NCBI GenBank assembly: GCA_964648795.1
Contig: CAZYMB010000004.1
Coordinates: 1-64,000, forward strand
Direction: 5' to 3'
Length of the DNA stretch: 64,000 bases
Origin: JAHDDW01 sp964648795
GTDB taxonomy: Bacteria > Actinomycetota > Acidimicrobiia > Acidimicrobiales > SZUA-35
The notes beneath the pieces are model-generated. The model was not told the DNA's origin. It saw only the letters and a list, made by a program, of their open reading frames with translations, and did not search any database. Shown in pieces: positions 43,614 to 53,325 of the stretch (positions are counted from its first letter, which is position 1; each line of letters starts with the position of its first letter). A program made the translations under genes and the position numbers.

Positions 43614-44500
43614 CCGAAGCCAACATCTACTCGCAAGGCTATAGACGCTATGAAGGTGAACGAACTGGATCTGCCGCTGCCATAAAGGCAATGCAGAGCC
43701 ACTCTTTCAGAAAAGCTCTCGGACTCCGGCGAGGCTTCCGGTTCAAGGTTGTCCCCATTCTAATCATCCTTTTGGCGTACGTTCCCGTTGTAGCTTTTGT
43801 CGGCTTCGCCGTCATATTTGGGCTCTTCCTTCCAAACGAAGCCGCCGAAGTGGCAGAAGACTTTCTACCAACCACCGCCCAATTCTTTGGAACTCTGGGT
43901 TTCGCCACCACTATCATGGCCGGATACGTCGGGCCATTAATTCTGAGCGATGACAGACGCGATGGAATGCTAGGGGTCGCACTTTCTTCGGTACTTACTA
44001 GAGGCAGTTACCTTCTAGCAAAGGGTTGGACTCTCCTAATTATGATCTTCACAGTCTTGGTGGTCCCACAAATCGTTCTGCTACTAGCTCTTACTACTCA
44101 AGGAATCGGTCCTGATGGAATAATTAGGTGGCTAGAACGATTCGGTCATATCCTTGTCGGAGGTGTAGTTATCGGCTCCTTCTACATGTTGCTGTCTTTA
44201 GCAATTTCCGCTGTGTCAGATAGACGTTCATATAGTTGGATAGCTTACTTTGTCGGAATTTTGGTCTCAGGCGCAGTGGCAGATACTCTCGCCTTTGAAG
44301 GAAGCAATGCCTCCTACAATTTACTGAACTTACGCATTTTACCGATCGAACTTGTGCATCGAATACTGGGTAGTAGCGACGGTGATTGGTCCACAATCCA
44401 GAACTCCACAACCAGTCTGTGGATAGCGTGGTTTCTAATTGTCGCCGTCTGCATAGGAGTAACTGGATTCCAGTACACCAGATTGTTGGTTAGGAAATGA
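43610..44500 (+). CDS. ABC-2 exporter permease 1
   Basis: 296 aa, six predicted membrane helices. An N-terminal amphipathic segment (YSQGYRRYEGERTGSAAAIKAM) is shared by this permease subfamily (Yx-GYRxYxGER), followed by helices beginning at about residue 47. Overlaps the genes on both sides by 4 bp, so it is translated with ATP-binding protein 1 and 2. The cargo is unknown. Confidence 0.85.
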   Translation: MTEANIYSQGYRRYEGERTGSAAAIKAMQSHSFRKALGLRRGFRFKVVPILIILLAYVPVVAFVGFAVIFGLFLPNEAAEVAEDFLPTTAQFFGTLGFATTIMAGYVGPLILSDDRRDGMLGVALSSVLTRGSYLLAKGWTLLIMIFTVLVVPQIVLLLALTTQGIGPDGIIRWLERFGHILVGGVVIGSFYMLLSLAISAVSDRRSYSWIAYFVGILVSGAVADTLAFEGSNASYNLLNLRILPIELVHRILGSSDGDWSTIQNSTTSLWIAWFLIVAVCIGVTGFQYTRLLVRK

Positions 44501-45489
44501 CTGATTTAGCCAACCAGCCAGACCCAGCAAATCAGCCGCCACCGCCAGCTACCCAGTGGCCTCCAAGCGATGCAACCGTTGTTTGCTACAACCTGAGTAA
44601 ATCCTTCGGTCAGCTGGTTGCTCTTTCTAACTTCTCAGTTGCTATCCGACCCGGAGTAACGGGGCTATTGGGTCCCAACGGAGCCGGCAAATCGACTCTT
44701 ATTAGAGTCATTGCTGGTCTGACAAAACCACAAATTGGCAAAGTGTGGGTTGCCGGTGGAGATCCACGAACGGATGCTGATGTACGTCGTCGAGTATCAA
44801 TAGTGCCACAACAAGAAGGTGTATTCGAAAAGCTAAGCGCATACCAATTTGTTGAACTTGGGGCCACTCTAAATAACATGCCGAATCCAAGAGAGGCCAC
44901 GCTATGGGCGCTTGACCTCGTGCAGCTAATGGACGTCAAAGACCGCAAAGTAGGGGCATTCTCCAAAGGCATGAAACAGCGGGCAAAGATCGCTTTCGCA
45001 ATCTGCTCTGACCCATCAGTAGTCATACTTGATGAGCCACTCAATGGGCTCGACCCTCAACAACGCAAAAACATGATTGAAGTGTTTCACCGCCTGGGCT
45101 CCATGGGTAAGACAGTCATTGTCTCATCTCATGTGCTTGAAGAAGTCGAGCGCTTTGGATCTCATATTGTGGTGATGGCTCGAGGCAGACTTGCTGCCGA
45201 AGGTGACTTCCGGGATATTAGAGAAAAGATGGATAACCAACCACGCACAATTCGAATCACTAGTTCATCTGCTCGATCGCTTGGCTCTGCGCTAATTGAC
45301 TCCAGCCTCTGCGAAGGGTTAACAGTCGTAAATGATTCAGAAATCGTGGTCCAGTCTTCTCAGCCGACAAGCTTTCGGAACATGATCGCAGCGACAGCTA
45401 AAAACAAGAACATAACGTTGAAAGAAATTCAACCACTCGATGACGACCTCGAATCAGTATTCAAATACCTTGTTGAGGGTGCTCCATGA
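44497..45489 (+). CDS. ABC-2 exporter ATP-binding protein 2
   Basis: 330 aa. A Pro/Gln-rich N-terminus of about 25 residues, then Walker A GPNGAGKST (about 58-66), signature FSKGMKQR (about 150-157), Walker B VVILDEPLNGLDP (about 170-182) and H-loop VIVSSHVLEE. Related to ATP-binding protein 1 but clearly diverged, so the operon holds two half-transporter sets. Confidence 0.9.
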   Translation: MTDLANQPDPANQPPPPATQWPPSDATVVCYNLSKSFGQLVALSNFSVAIRPGVTGLLGPNGAGKSTLIRVIAGLTKPQIGKVWVAGGDPRTDADVRRRVSIVPQQEGVFEKLSAYQFVELGATLNNMPNPREATLWALDLVQLMDVKDRKVGAFSKGMKQRAKIAFAICSDPSVVILDEPLNGLDPQQRKNMIEVFHRLGSMGKTVIVSSHVLEEVERFGSHIVVMARGRLAAEGDFRDIREKMDNQPRTIRITSSSARSLGSALIDSSLCEGLTVVNDSEIVVQSSQPTSFRNMIAATAKNKNITLKEIQPLDDDLESVFKYLVEGAP

Positions 45490-46229
45490 AAGCTGCACTT
45501 GCCATATTCAGACTCTTTCTCACTAGTCAATTCACGATAGCGAGACTAGCTATTTCTGTAGGATTAGCTTTACTAGGGGCACTACTGGCTTTCACAATTT
45601 CTGATAGCCAAGGGACTGTGCGAATAGAAGACTCAATTATATTCATAGCCATATTCGGTGTCGGGATACTGGTAGCGCTCACAGCCTTAAATCTCATGAG
45701 TGGGGTGATGGGACAATTACGCGAAGATCAAACCATGGTCTATCTATGGCTCTCACCAACTAGTCGATTCACAATGGCCGTAGCTGCTGTCACGTCGGGT
45801 TTCGTAGCAGCAATACCTTCAATCATTGTTCCACTACTAGTCATCAGTTTCATTGCCAGTGGCTCAACACAACTAGTTGGCTACGCCTTGATCGCCGGAC
45901 TAGCCGCCACAATTGCATACTGTGCGATCTTCTCGTTCTTTGGGCTGATCAGTCGCTTCTCGACGATAATTGGCATCCTATTTGTCATCGTTTGGGAAGG
46001 GCTTATCGTTGGGACGCTGGGCTCTGGCTCCACAGGATTTCAACGCCTTTCTATAAACGCACAGGCTAGACAAATACTCGTCACGCCTGAAGGTGTTGGT
46101 TCTCCAATTGCTGGGGACCTCGGCATCGCTGGAGGTGGTGTCACAAGTGCAATCGTCACGCTTGCAATTATCACTTTGATAGGTCTTGGTCTATCAACTT
46201 GGCGACTACAAAAAATGGAAGTCGCTTAG
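45486..46229 (+). CDS. ABC-2 exporter permease 2
   Basis: 247 aa, six predicted membrane helices, with no large soluble domain. Last gene of the operon; its stop overlaps that of gatB by 4 bp in convergent orientation. Together with permease 1 it could form one heterodimeric exporter or two separate ones. Confidence 0.8.
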   Translation: MKAALAIFRLFLTSQFTIARLAISVGLALLGALLAFTISDSQGTVRIEDSIIFIAIFGVGILVALTALNLMSGVMGQLREDQTMVYLWLSPTSRFTMAVAAVTSGFVAAIPSIIVPLLVISFIASGSTQLVGYALIAGLAATIAYCAIFSFFGLISRFSTIIGILFVIVWEGLIVGTLGSGSTGFQRLSINAQARQILVTPEGVGSPIAGDLGIAGGGVTSAIVTLAIITLIGLGLSTWRLQKMEVA

Positions 46230-47665
46230 CCGTTAGCTTTTTGGCTAAGTAACTGATTCACAGCCTTACCGTCAGCTTGACCTTTTGTGGCTTTCATAAC
46301 TTGCCCAACAAAGAAGCCTTGGAGTTTACCTTTTGCGGCTGCATCACCTTCGCAGAAGCGAGCCCACTCATCTGGCGAGTCAGCAATGATTTGGCTGACA
46401 ATTCCGTCTAGTTCCGATGAGTCCATTGCTTCAAAGCCCATGTCCGCAGCAATCACGGCTGGATCGGTTCCATCACCAGAAACTAACGCTGCCAAGACTT
46501 GCTTTGTCTGTGTAGCAGACAGCTCACCACCTGTTTCCATATTAATTAGTGACGTAAAGCTCTCAACGCTTAGTTCGCCAGCACCTTCGCCAAGATTATT
46601 CTCGGCATGGGTGATAGCTCGAGAAGCATCTGCACCTGCGGCGACACTTTGCTTTACTAAATCATCTAAATTACGGGTAACCACGACTCCGGCAGCTTGT
46701 GCGGAAGCTCCAAGTTCGACAAGGTCTTGCCTTCGCTGTCGCGGCAATGCTGGCAAGCTAGCTCTTATTTCTTCGACCCAAGCTGGATCAGGCTCTATTG
46801 GCACAAGGTCAGGGTCTGGAAAGTAACGATAGTCTTCGGCGTTTTCTTTGCTTCGACCAGAGCGAGTACGTCCGGCTGCTTCATCCCAGTGTCGGGTTTC
46901 TTGAATTGGCTTTTCGCCAGAATTGTAAAGCTCAACATGACGAGTTGCTTCGTATTCGATTGCTCTCGTTAGGGACCGTAGCGAGTTAACGTTCTTAACT
47001 TCACAGCGAGTTCTCAGCTCATCAGCACCTACTGGGCGAACAGAAACATTTGCGTCGACTCGCATTGAGCCTTCTTCCATCTTTCCGTCACTTGCGCCAA
47101 CGGCGATCAGAATGTCACGTAGCTCTTCTACATATTCTTTGGCTTCGGTAGCGCTCTCGATATCTGGCTTGGAGACAATCTCTATCAACGGCACACCAGA
47201 GCGGTTGTAGTCCACAAGTGAGTAACCGGCATCGTGAATACGCCCGGACTCCCCCATATGGGTTGACTTGCCGGTGTCTTCTTCCATGTGAGCACGCTCG
47301 ATGCCAATCGTTCGACCAGATGGAAGCTCTAATGACCCTTCAGTATTTAGTGGAAGATCGAACTGCGAAATTTGATAGTCCTTCGGCATGTCTGGGTAGA
47401 AATAGTTTTTGCGACTCCAAACGCAACGGTTAATCTCACAACCTAACGCAAGGCCGATACGTATCGAATATTCAACTGCTGTGTGGTTTACGACTGGCAA
47501 AGATCCTGGGAGGCCGAGACACACCGGGTGAATATTAGTGTTCGGCGCCGCACCAAACTCGTTGCGGGCAGGAGAGAACATCTTTGATTCGGTAGCTAGT
47601 TCAGCGTGGACTTCTAGGCCCACTACCATTTCCCAACCGTCTTCTAAAGCAAATTCTTTAGCCAT
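46226..47665 (-). CDS. gatB: Asp-tRNA(Asn)/Glu-tRNA(Gln) amidotransferase subunit B
   Basis: 479 aa. Kinase subunit that phosphorylates misacylated Glu- or Asp-tRNA before amidation. The N-terminal cradle has GLEVHAELATESKMF (about 17-31), KNYFYPDMPKDYQISQFD (about 86-103) and GVPLIEIVSKPD; the YqeY-like C-terminal tail is complete. Shine-Dalgarno GGAGGG precedes the ATG. Overlaps gatA by 8 bp; third gene of the operon gatC-gatA-gatB. Confidence 0.97.
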   Translation of the reverse strand: MAKEFALEDGWEMVVGLEVHAELATESKMFSPARNEFGAAPNTNIHPVCLGLPGSLPVVNHTAVEYSIRIGLALGCEINRCVWSRKNYFYPDMPKDYQISQFDLPLNTEGSLELPSGRTIGIERAHMEEDTGKSTHMGESGRIHDAGYSLVDYNRSGVPLIEIVSKPDIESATEAKEYVEELRDILIAVGASDGKMEEGSMRVDANVSVRPVGADELRTRCEVKNVNSLRSLTRAIEYEATRHVELYNSGEKPIQETRHWDEAAGRTRSGRSKENAEDYRYFPDPDLVPIEPDPAWVEEIRASLPALPRQRRQDLVELGASAQAAGVVVTRNLDDLVKQSVAAGADASRAITHAENNLGEGAGELSVESFTSLINMETGGELSATQTKQVLAALVSGDGTDPAVIAADMGFEAMDSSELDGIVSQIIADSPDEWARFCEGDAAAKGKLQGFFVGQVMKATKGQADGKAVNQLLSQKANG

Positions 47666-49100
47666 TGTTTACGCCCTCCAATGCCTGTGCTGCTCGACAA
47701 ATAGTAGCTTCACCAAACTTAGGTCCAAGAAATTGCATCCCAATTGGAAGATCGTCTGCGCCAGTTCCAAATGGAACCGAAATACCAGGGTGGCCGGCCA
47801 GGTTGGCTGGGATCGTCGCAACATCTACCAAGTACATGCTGAGTGGGTCTTCTTTGGCCCCAAACGGGAACGCTACCATTGGTGATGTCGGCGATAACAA
47901 GACATCAAACTTCTCATATACTCCAGCAAGGTCAGAAATGAGCTTTGCTCGAAGCTTTGATGCCTTGGCAAAATACGCATCATAATAGCCAGCTGAAAGT
48001 GCATAGGTGCCAAGCATTATGCGGCGCTTGACCTCATCGCCAAACCCGGCAGTTCTGGATGAGCGCATCATCTCTGCTGTGTTGCCACCTTCACCACGTA
48101 GTCCGTAGCGTACACCATCAAAGCGAGCCAAGTTAGATGAAGCTTCAGCTGGAACGAGCATGTAGTAGGCAGCCAGAGTTGCTTCAATCGATGGAATGGA
48201 AACTTCTTCTACCTCTGCACCAGCAGCGGTTAGAGAATTTGCTGCGGTATTGAGCCCTGCAATAACTTCCGGCTCGAAGCCGTCAAGTCCGTCGCCGGCA
48301 AGTTCTTTAATAATGCCTACTTTCAGACCGCTGATGTCAGCACCTTCAACAAGAGCTTTACTGACCGAGTCTCTATCACCCGGTAACGATGTGGAGTCTC
48401 TTGGATCATGTCCAGCAATTTGGTCGTGCAGCATCGCTACGTCCGAGACAGTTTTACCAAACGTACCGACAGTATCGAACGAGCTGGCAAATGCGATTAG
48501 ACCGTAACGACTAACGCCCCCGTAAGTCGGCTTCATACCAACTACGCCACAAAAAGATGCAGGCTGGCGAACTGAACCACCGGTATCAGTACCGAGCGAA
48601 ACTGGGACCATGTCTGCTGCCACGCAAGCTGCTGATCCACCAGATGAGCCACCGGGCACACGAGAGGTATCAACTGGATTTAGAACAGGACCAAAGGCAG
48701 AATTCTCATTCGAAGACCCCATAGCAAACTCATCACAGTTAGTTTTGCCAACAATTACTGCATCTTCAGCAACAAGTTTGGAAACAACCGTCGCGCTATA
48801 TGGAGGCACCCAACCTTCTAATATTCTAGATGAACAAGTCGTCTCTAGACCTTCAGTACAAAGAACGTCTTTAATCCCAATAGGGACCCCTGCCATAGCG
48901 CCGACTGTTTCGCCAGCCGCCACTTTACGATCAACTTCAGCTGCAGCTTCTAGTGCAGTCTCATTAGCAACTTTGTTAAATGCGTTTATCTCGCCGTCTA
49001 CTGAATCGATCTTGGCGAGTGCTTGCTCACAATATTTAACAGCACTAGCAGAACCGTCAGCAACTTTGGCAGCCATTTCGGTAATAGATTCCCAGCTCAT
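47658..49100 (-). CDS. gatA: Asp-tRNA(Asn)/Glu-tRNA(Gln) amidotransferase subunit A
   Basis: 480 aa amidase. The Ser-cisSer-Lys triad is visible: IKDV (Lys near residue 78), GGSSGGSA (about 151) and TGGSVRQPA (about 175). Releases ammonia from glutamine, which passes to GatB. Overlaps gatC by 4 bp and gatB by 8 bp. Shine-Dalgarno GGAGAAG. Confidence 0.97.
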   Translation of the reverse strand: MSWESITEMAAKVADGSASAVKYCEQALAKIDSVDGEINAFNKVANETALEAAAEVDRKVAAGETVGAMAGVPIGIKDVLCTEGLETTCSSRILEGWVPPYSATVVSKLVAEDAVIVGKTNCDEFAMGSSNENSAFGPVLNPVDTSRVPGGSSGGSAACVAADMVPVSLGTDTGGSVRQPASFCGVVGMKPTYGGVSRYGLIAFASSFDTVGTFGKTVSDVAMLHDQIAGHDPRDSTSLPGDRDSVSKALVEGADISGLKVGIIKELAGDGLDGFEPEVIAGLNTAANSLTAAGAEVEEVSIPSIEATLAAYYMLVPAEASSNLARFDGVRYGLRGEGGNTAEMMRSSRTAGFGDEVKRRIMLGTYALSAGYYDAYFAKASKLRAKLISDLAGVYEKFDVLLSPTSPMVAFPFGAKEDPLSMYLVDVATIPANLAGHPGISVPFGTGADDLPIGMQFLGPKFGEATICRAAQALEGVNNG

Positions 49101-49408
49101 AGCTCTTCTCCTAAAGCTGGCGGAACCTTGAATTGATTAGATTCGCTGTCTGGAGCATTCTCCATAACCTGGTTGGTTACATCGACGGCCTCGACTTCAT
49201 CTTGTCGGTAAACGTTTACCAAGCCATGAGGGTGGGCGGTTGGTTCGAAGCCATCAAGATCGAATTCGTCCATCTTGGCTACCAACCCAATAATTGAACC
49301 AAGCTGAGGTGTATAGGTCTCAACTTCTGAATCGGTGAGGTTCAACATGGCTAAATCAGCGACTCTGCGGACCTCTTCTTCTGAAATAGGTGATTCTGAG
49401 TTTGTCAC
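49097..49408 (-). CDS. gatC: Asp-tRNA(Asn)/Glu-tRNA(Gln) amidotransferase subunit C
   Basis: 103 aa, usual length. Wraps between GatA and GatB. Begins with ISEEEVRRVADLAMLNLTDSEV and contains LDGFEPTAHPHGLVNVYRQDEV, both typical. GTG start with TAGGCT 7 nt upstream, so the operon mRNA probably begins at the start codon. Confidence 0.94.
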   Translation of the reverse strand: MTNSESPISEEEVRRVADLAMLNLTDSEVETYTPQLGSIIGLVAKMDEFDLDGFEPTAHPHGLVNVYRQDEVEAVDVTNQVMENAPDSESNQFKVPPALGEEL

Positions 49409-49458
49409 GCCGCTTAGCCTAGCGTGATTGTCTCAAGAGTTTTCTATTCTCTCCGAGC

Positions 49459-49464
49459 TAGTTT
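49459..49464 (+). promoter_or_regulatory. -10 box TAGTTT of a leaderless gene
   Basis: TAGTTT exactly 6 nt before the ATG at 49471. The gatC -10 box lies about 45 bp away on the other strand. Confidence 0.5.
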
Positions 49465-49470
49465 CAGACT

Positions 49471-49905
49471 ATGGTGGTCCGAGTGACCAAACATAAATTC
49501 TTATCCGATTCCTGGATTACCGAGGCGCAGAAAATCGCAGCGGAATACGCCGATGATCTACCGGCACCAGAAGTACAAACCGTTATCAACGTAATAGTTA
49601 ATAACATAGAACACCGAGAAGATCAGACCCTCTTAGGCCACTTAGACACCAACACTGCTGAGCCGGTGGTAGAAGTTGGACATTCCACCGATGCTGAGAC
49701 CACAGTCACCATTAGCTATGAAACAGCCAAGCTTGTTTTTCTTACTCCGGACCCGACCCAACTAATGCAAGAATTTATGGCAGGCAAGATCCTGGTTGAG
49801 GGCGATGCCACCAAACTTTTGGCCCTACAAAATAACCCTGGAGCTCAACCAGACCCCGACGTCATGGCTCTCTATAAAGAAATTCAAGAGATGACTGAAG
49901 GCTAA
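49471..49905 (+). CDS. SCP2 sterol-binding domain-like protein
   Basis: 144 aa. The C-terminal half fits the small SCP2 fold: VTISYETAKLVFLTPDPTQLMQEFMAGKILVEGDATKLLAL (positions about 87-128), with the conserved F-M-x-G-K-I-x-V-x-G-D segment. SCP2-like proteins bind lipids or acyl groups in a hydrophobic tunnel. Single gene between gatC (divergent) and the PASTA kinase (convergent, 4-bp overlap). Confidence 0.75.
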   Translation: MVVRVTKHKFLSDSWITEAQKIAAEYADDLPAPEVQTVINVIVNNIEHREDQTLLGHLDTNTAEPVVEVGHSTDAETTVTISYETAKLVFLTPDPTQLMQEFMAGKILVEGDATKLLALQNNPGAQPDPDVMALYKEIQEMTEG

Positions 49906-51758
49906 TTTAGAGCCGTTAGTAGCGTGACCCGATCAACCGTTTCGAGTGCTGTACCAGGGGTGGGGTTGACCTGAACTACGGCGTTTGTTTCTGGCCCACC
50001 AACCAACACCACATCCAACCCGAGTGCGACGAGCCTTGCTCGTGCTACGGTGCCGGCTAGACCGGTAACGTCAGGCACTACTGGTGGACCTTCGGAGATC
50101 AAAATAGTGACGGTACTTCCCCCTGAGGCAACTGTCTCACCCAATGGTTCTGATCCAAACGCTTGACCTATGGCAACCCCAGCTTGTGTAGTTCTCTCCT
50201 CGGTAGCCACACCGAAGCCTGCTGCTTGAAGCACTTCCGATGCTCGAGCGGGGGAAAGGCCATACACGTTCGGTACTGCAACTAGAGATGGACCACTTGA
50301 GACTCGAAGTTCAACAGCTGTGCCATCTTCGAATACGTCTTGGGCGATCGAAACTTCGTCTCCACCCACAAAGACAGCAATAACTTGCCCTTCTGGAACA
50401 TCATCAGATGGCACACTAGCCGTTGCTTCAACGGAGAAACCTTCGCGCTCGAGTACTTGACGGGCAGACGTTGCCCCGAGTCCAAGCACATTCGGAAGCG
50501 CTCCAGATATAGGACCCTGAGCGACAGTTACGGTCAGTTCTTCGCCTTCTTCGATTTCTTCACCTGGGTCGATCGATTGTGATGTTACTTCACCAACCTC
50601 TGCGTCATTAGTGAGCACCGAGTCAACTTCTAGCTCTAGGCCCTGCTCTTCTGCAGATGGTCTGACCTCAGTTAGGTTTCGGCCAACAAAGTCGTCAACC
50701 GTTGCGGCCGCCGGTTCTTGCAAAATTGTAGAGTTAAAAGCCTGACCGTTGTTGTCGTTGACTGCAAGGTATCCCAAGACTCCAACCAAACAGACAAAGC
50801 TGGCTGCAGCTACAAAGGGTGCAACTTTGGCTGCGAGTGCCCTACGAGGCGTTTCATCTGGTGTAGTTCTAAACGGAGCTTGCTTGACATCAGAGACAGG
50901 ATTAGTGGTATCTCCTTGAAGGTCTATCTTGCTCGGAATGTGCGATTCGATGTCGAGTGTTTGTAGCGGAAGTGGGCTGGCTTGCCCAAATTTCGGAGCA
51001 GCAACTGTCAGGCGTTCAATTAATTGAAGCGCTGTTGGGCGGCGTGTTGAGTCAAGCATGCAGCAGTCATTGACCAAAGTGGTTAACTCTTCTAGACCTT
51101 CGACTTCAAGTTCGACTCCGGTATCACGTCGCATCTCGATCGTCTTGAATGCGTCAGCACCGAGCAGTGGCACCTCCCCCGTTAACATTTCTGCCAGAAC
51201 AAGACCTAGAGAGTAAATATCGGCTCGAGAATCAATTGGGACTTCGCCGCTTTCTCGCTTCATCTGTTCAGGTGCAGCATATTTAACTGTCCCAACAAAG
51301 GTTCCCGTTAGCTCTGTCCAAGCTGATTCAGCTACAGCTCGAGCCACTCCAAAATCAGCGACTCGAAGGCGGCCATTCGTATCAAACAGCAAGTTTGCTG
51401 GCTTAATATCACGGTGAACCAGACCTCTAGAATGAGCGGCGTGGATGCCTGCAGCAGCTTGACGGGCTACTTCAATTGCTTGGGCAGGCTCTAACTTGGG
51501 GGTTTTTGATAGAACAGCTTTGAGGGTTCCACCTCGTAAAAGCTCCGAAACCAGAAATAGACCATCTTGTTCGCCCCAGTCGTAAACAGACAAGACGTTT
51601 TCGTGAGTAACTTTTGCTGAGACTCTTGCTTCGGTTCTGAACAGGTTAAGAAACTTGTCATCGTCTGCGAGAGCAGGTCTGAGTCTTTTGACAGCGACTC
51701 GACGACTTAGCTTGATATCCTCGGCTACATATACGTCAGCAGAAACCCCGGACCCCAC
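49902..51758 (-). CDS. Ser/Thr protein kinase with PASTA repeats (PknB-like)
   Basis: At least 618 aa. Kinase domain: VAVKRL (ATP Lys), HRDIKPANLLF (catalytic loop), VADFGVARA (DFG), then one membrane helix (about 310-335), then four PASTA domains outside (about 355-618). Such kinases sense peptidoglycan precursors and control growth and division. The only usual start codon in frame is the GTG at 51758, which begins inside the first beta strand (VGSGVSADVYVAED). Codons upstream encode a fitting GGRYELLAL, but no ATG, GTG or TTG occurs before a stop near 51868, so translation may begin at ATT 51791 or another rare start. Only PknB-like kinase here; no Stp phosphatase or RodA/PBP nearby. Confidence 0.9.
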   Translation of the reverse strand: MGSGVSADVYVAEDIKLSRRVAVKRLRPALADDDKFLNLFRTEARVSAKVTHENVLSVYDWGEQDGLFLVSELLRGGTLKAVLSKTPKLEPAQAIEVARQAAAGIHAAHSRGLVHRDIKPANLLFDTNGRLRVADFGVARAVAESAWTELTGTFVGTVKYAAPEQMKRESGEVPIDSRADIYSLGLVLAEMLTGEVPLLGADAFKTIEMRRDTGVELEVEGLEELTTLVNDCCMLDSTRRPTALQLIERLTVAAPKFGQASPLPLQTLDIESHIPSKIDLQGDTTNPVSDVKQAPFRTTPDETPRRALAAKVAPFVAAASFVCLVGVLGYLAVNDNNGQAFNSTILQEPAAATVDDFVGRNLTEVRPSAEEQGLELEVDSVLTNDAEVGEVTSQSIDPGEEIEEGEELTVTVAQGPISGALPNVLGLGATSARQVLEREGFSVEATASVPSDDVPEGQVIAVFVGGDEVSIAQDVFEDGTAVELRVSSGPSLVAVPNVYGLSPARASEVLQAAGFGVATEERTTQAGVAIGQAFGSEPLGETVASGGSTVTILISEGPPVVPDVTGLAGTVARARLVALGLDVVLVGGPETNAVVQVNPTPGTALETVDRVTLLTALN

Positions 51759-51868
51759 TAAGGCCAGAAGCTCGTAACGCCCGCCTACAATTGAGCGTAT
51801 TGCGTCACTGCCGACGCTATGTAAACTACTGATGTCAACTAGACTAGCCGGTATTAGCGGGGGATAAA

Positions 51869-52429
51869 ATGCTCAACGAAAAACCGCAACAAAAAAGGAA
51901 TACCATGGTCAGTGGAGCCTGGATAGTTGTCGGATTGATCGTTACAGGAATCGCTGTTTTAATACTGATTTCGCTAGATAGTAGTGACCCTGAGCCTGTT
52001 ATTGCATTGAACCCAACAACTACTACAGCTAGTGATGCAGCAGGCGAATCGACCATTCCTGCAGCAGCGTCGGGTGAAACTAATGTTGAGCTGATTCAAA
52101 GGTTCTTACCTTCAGGAGGCACGGCATCTGCTTGTTCAGAAGATGTGGGAGTAATTGTGGCGCAAGGTTTTGCTGCAGAGCTAACCATTAATGGGCGCAC
52201 GCTTGCCGACAATGAGCTGAACGTTAACCTCAATTCTGATGGATCCGTCGCAAACCAAATTACAGCAACAAGGTCTCGTGGACAGTACTCATTCACTCCC
52301 TCAGATGATTGCCCAAGCTCTGGACTTATCCGAGCGACAAACAACACACTAGAAGTCTGCGTATTTCGCTTAGGCGACGCTGGCAGGAGATGCCTCGCCA
52401 TGGAGAGTTTTACGTTTAACGCTGCATAG
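51869..52429 (+). CDS. Predicted membrane-anchored extracellular protein
   Basis: 186 aa. A basic N-terminus (MLNEKPQQKRNTMVSGAW) leads into one membrane helix (about 16-38), then a Thr/Ser-rich spacer and a C-terminal domain of about 120 residues with four Cys (ACSEDVG; DDCPSSG; EVCVF; RRCLA) that could form two disulfides. No family recognised. Preceded by GCGGGGGAT, a possible Shine-Dalgarno. Divergent from the kinase gene. Confidence 0.65.
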   Translation: MLNEKPQQKRNTMVSGAWIVVGLIVTGIAVLILISLDSSDPEPVIALNPTTTTASDAAGESTIPAAASGETNVELIQRFLPSGGTASACSEDVGVIVAQGFAAELTINGRTLADNELNVNLNSDGSVANQITATRSRGQYSFTPSDDCPSSGLIRATNNTLEVCVFRLGDAGRRCLAMESFTFNAA

Positions 52430-52476
52430 CAGTTTGAAACAACACTTTGGTGCCTTAGTGCGGCAGACTATAAGAA

Positions 52477-53325
52477 GTGGACAAAGAGAAGCTTCTAAAA
52501 TTATTGCCAACTGTGGTTTGGGTCGTGGCAGCCGTACTCACAATTTGGCGCCTGTCTGATACCGGGGCCGACCTTTCAACCTTTACTGCCATTCTCGCAT
52601 GGGCGTTATGGTTCGTGGTGTTTGTGGCTTTGCTTGTTCCAGCTACTATCGGCCTAACAGTTGTGTTCATAGCTATTCCTATTGTTGGTGCAATAGTTGG
52701 GTTGGCTGGCGGCATGGTTGACCCAGCAATACTTATTGCTGGACTCGCAATACCATTTACTATTGTTTGGACTCCAACCGGCGACTACATGATCAACGGT
52801 TCATCATATGGTTCAGAGAAACGCTTTCTTCTTAAACCGACTCTCATCATGAGTATTGTGTTTCCACTTTTAACAACTATTGCAGCTGCACTAACTGGCT
52901 TTGCAACTAGAGCTGTTGTTGAAACACAATGGCTGCTTCTACTGATATTGATACTGCCAGCTATTGGTTCTATCTATGTTGCTGCCAAAGTGATCCATCA
53001 AGGTTTTCGTCGCTGGCTCGTTTTTGTTCCGGCCGGCATAGTTATCCATGACCCTTATCTTTTGAAAATCTCGGCAATGACCCGAAAACCAAATGCTGGC
53101 TACCTAACAACTGCGCGCACAGACCTAGACCAAACACAAACTACTGATCTAACCGGCGGAGCGACTGGTTACCGTTCTCACCTTGTGACAAAAGAGCCCA
53201 TCACACTCGATTTGAGAAGCGGCGAGAACATCGAGTCCAGCAGCATTCTATTTGCTCCCCTTCGCCCTGGAGCCGTGCTACGTGAAGCCCGTGTCCGCGG
53301 CTTTAAGACTAAAGTTGGCGACTAG
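52477..53325 (+). CDS. Uncharacterised polytopic membrane protein
   Basis: 282 aa with six predicted membrane helices in the first 190 residues, followed by a soluble C-terminal part of about 95 residues (GFRRWLVFVPAGIVIHDPYLL; PITLDLRSG; LFAPLRPGAVLREARVRGF) that looks beta-rich. No family recognised. GTG start (MDKEKLLKLLP). Stop overlaps that of the Sua5 gene by 4 bp. Confidence 0.65.
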   Translation: MDKEKLLKLLPTVVWVVAAVLTIWRLSDTGADLSTFTAILAWALWFVVFVALLVPATIGLTVVFIAIPIVGAIVGLAGGMVDPAILIAGLAIPFTIVWTPTGDYMINGSSYGSEKRFLLKPTLIMSIVFPLLTTIAAALTGFATRAVVETQWLLLLILILPAIGSIYVAAKVIHQGFRRWLVFVPAGIVIHDPYLLKISAMTRKPNAGYLTTARTDLDQTQTTDLTGGATGYRSHLVTKEPITLDLRSGENIESSSILFAPLRPGAVLREARVRGFKTKVGD

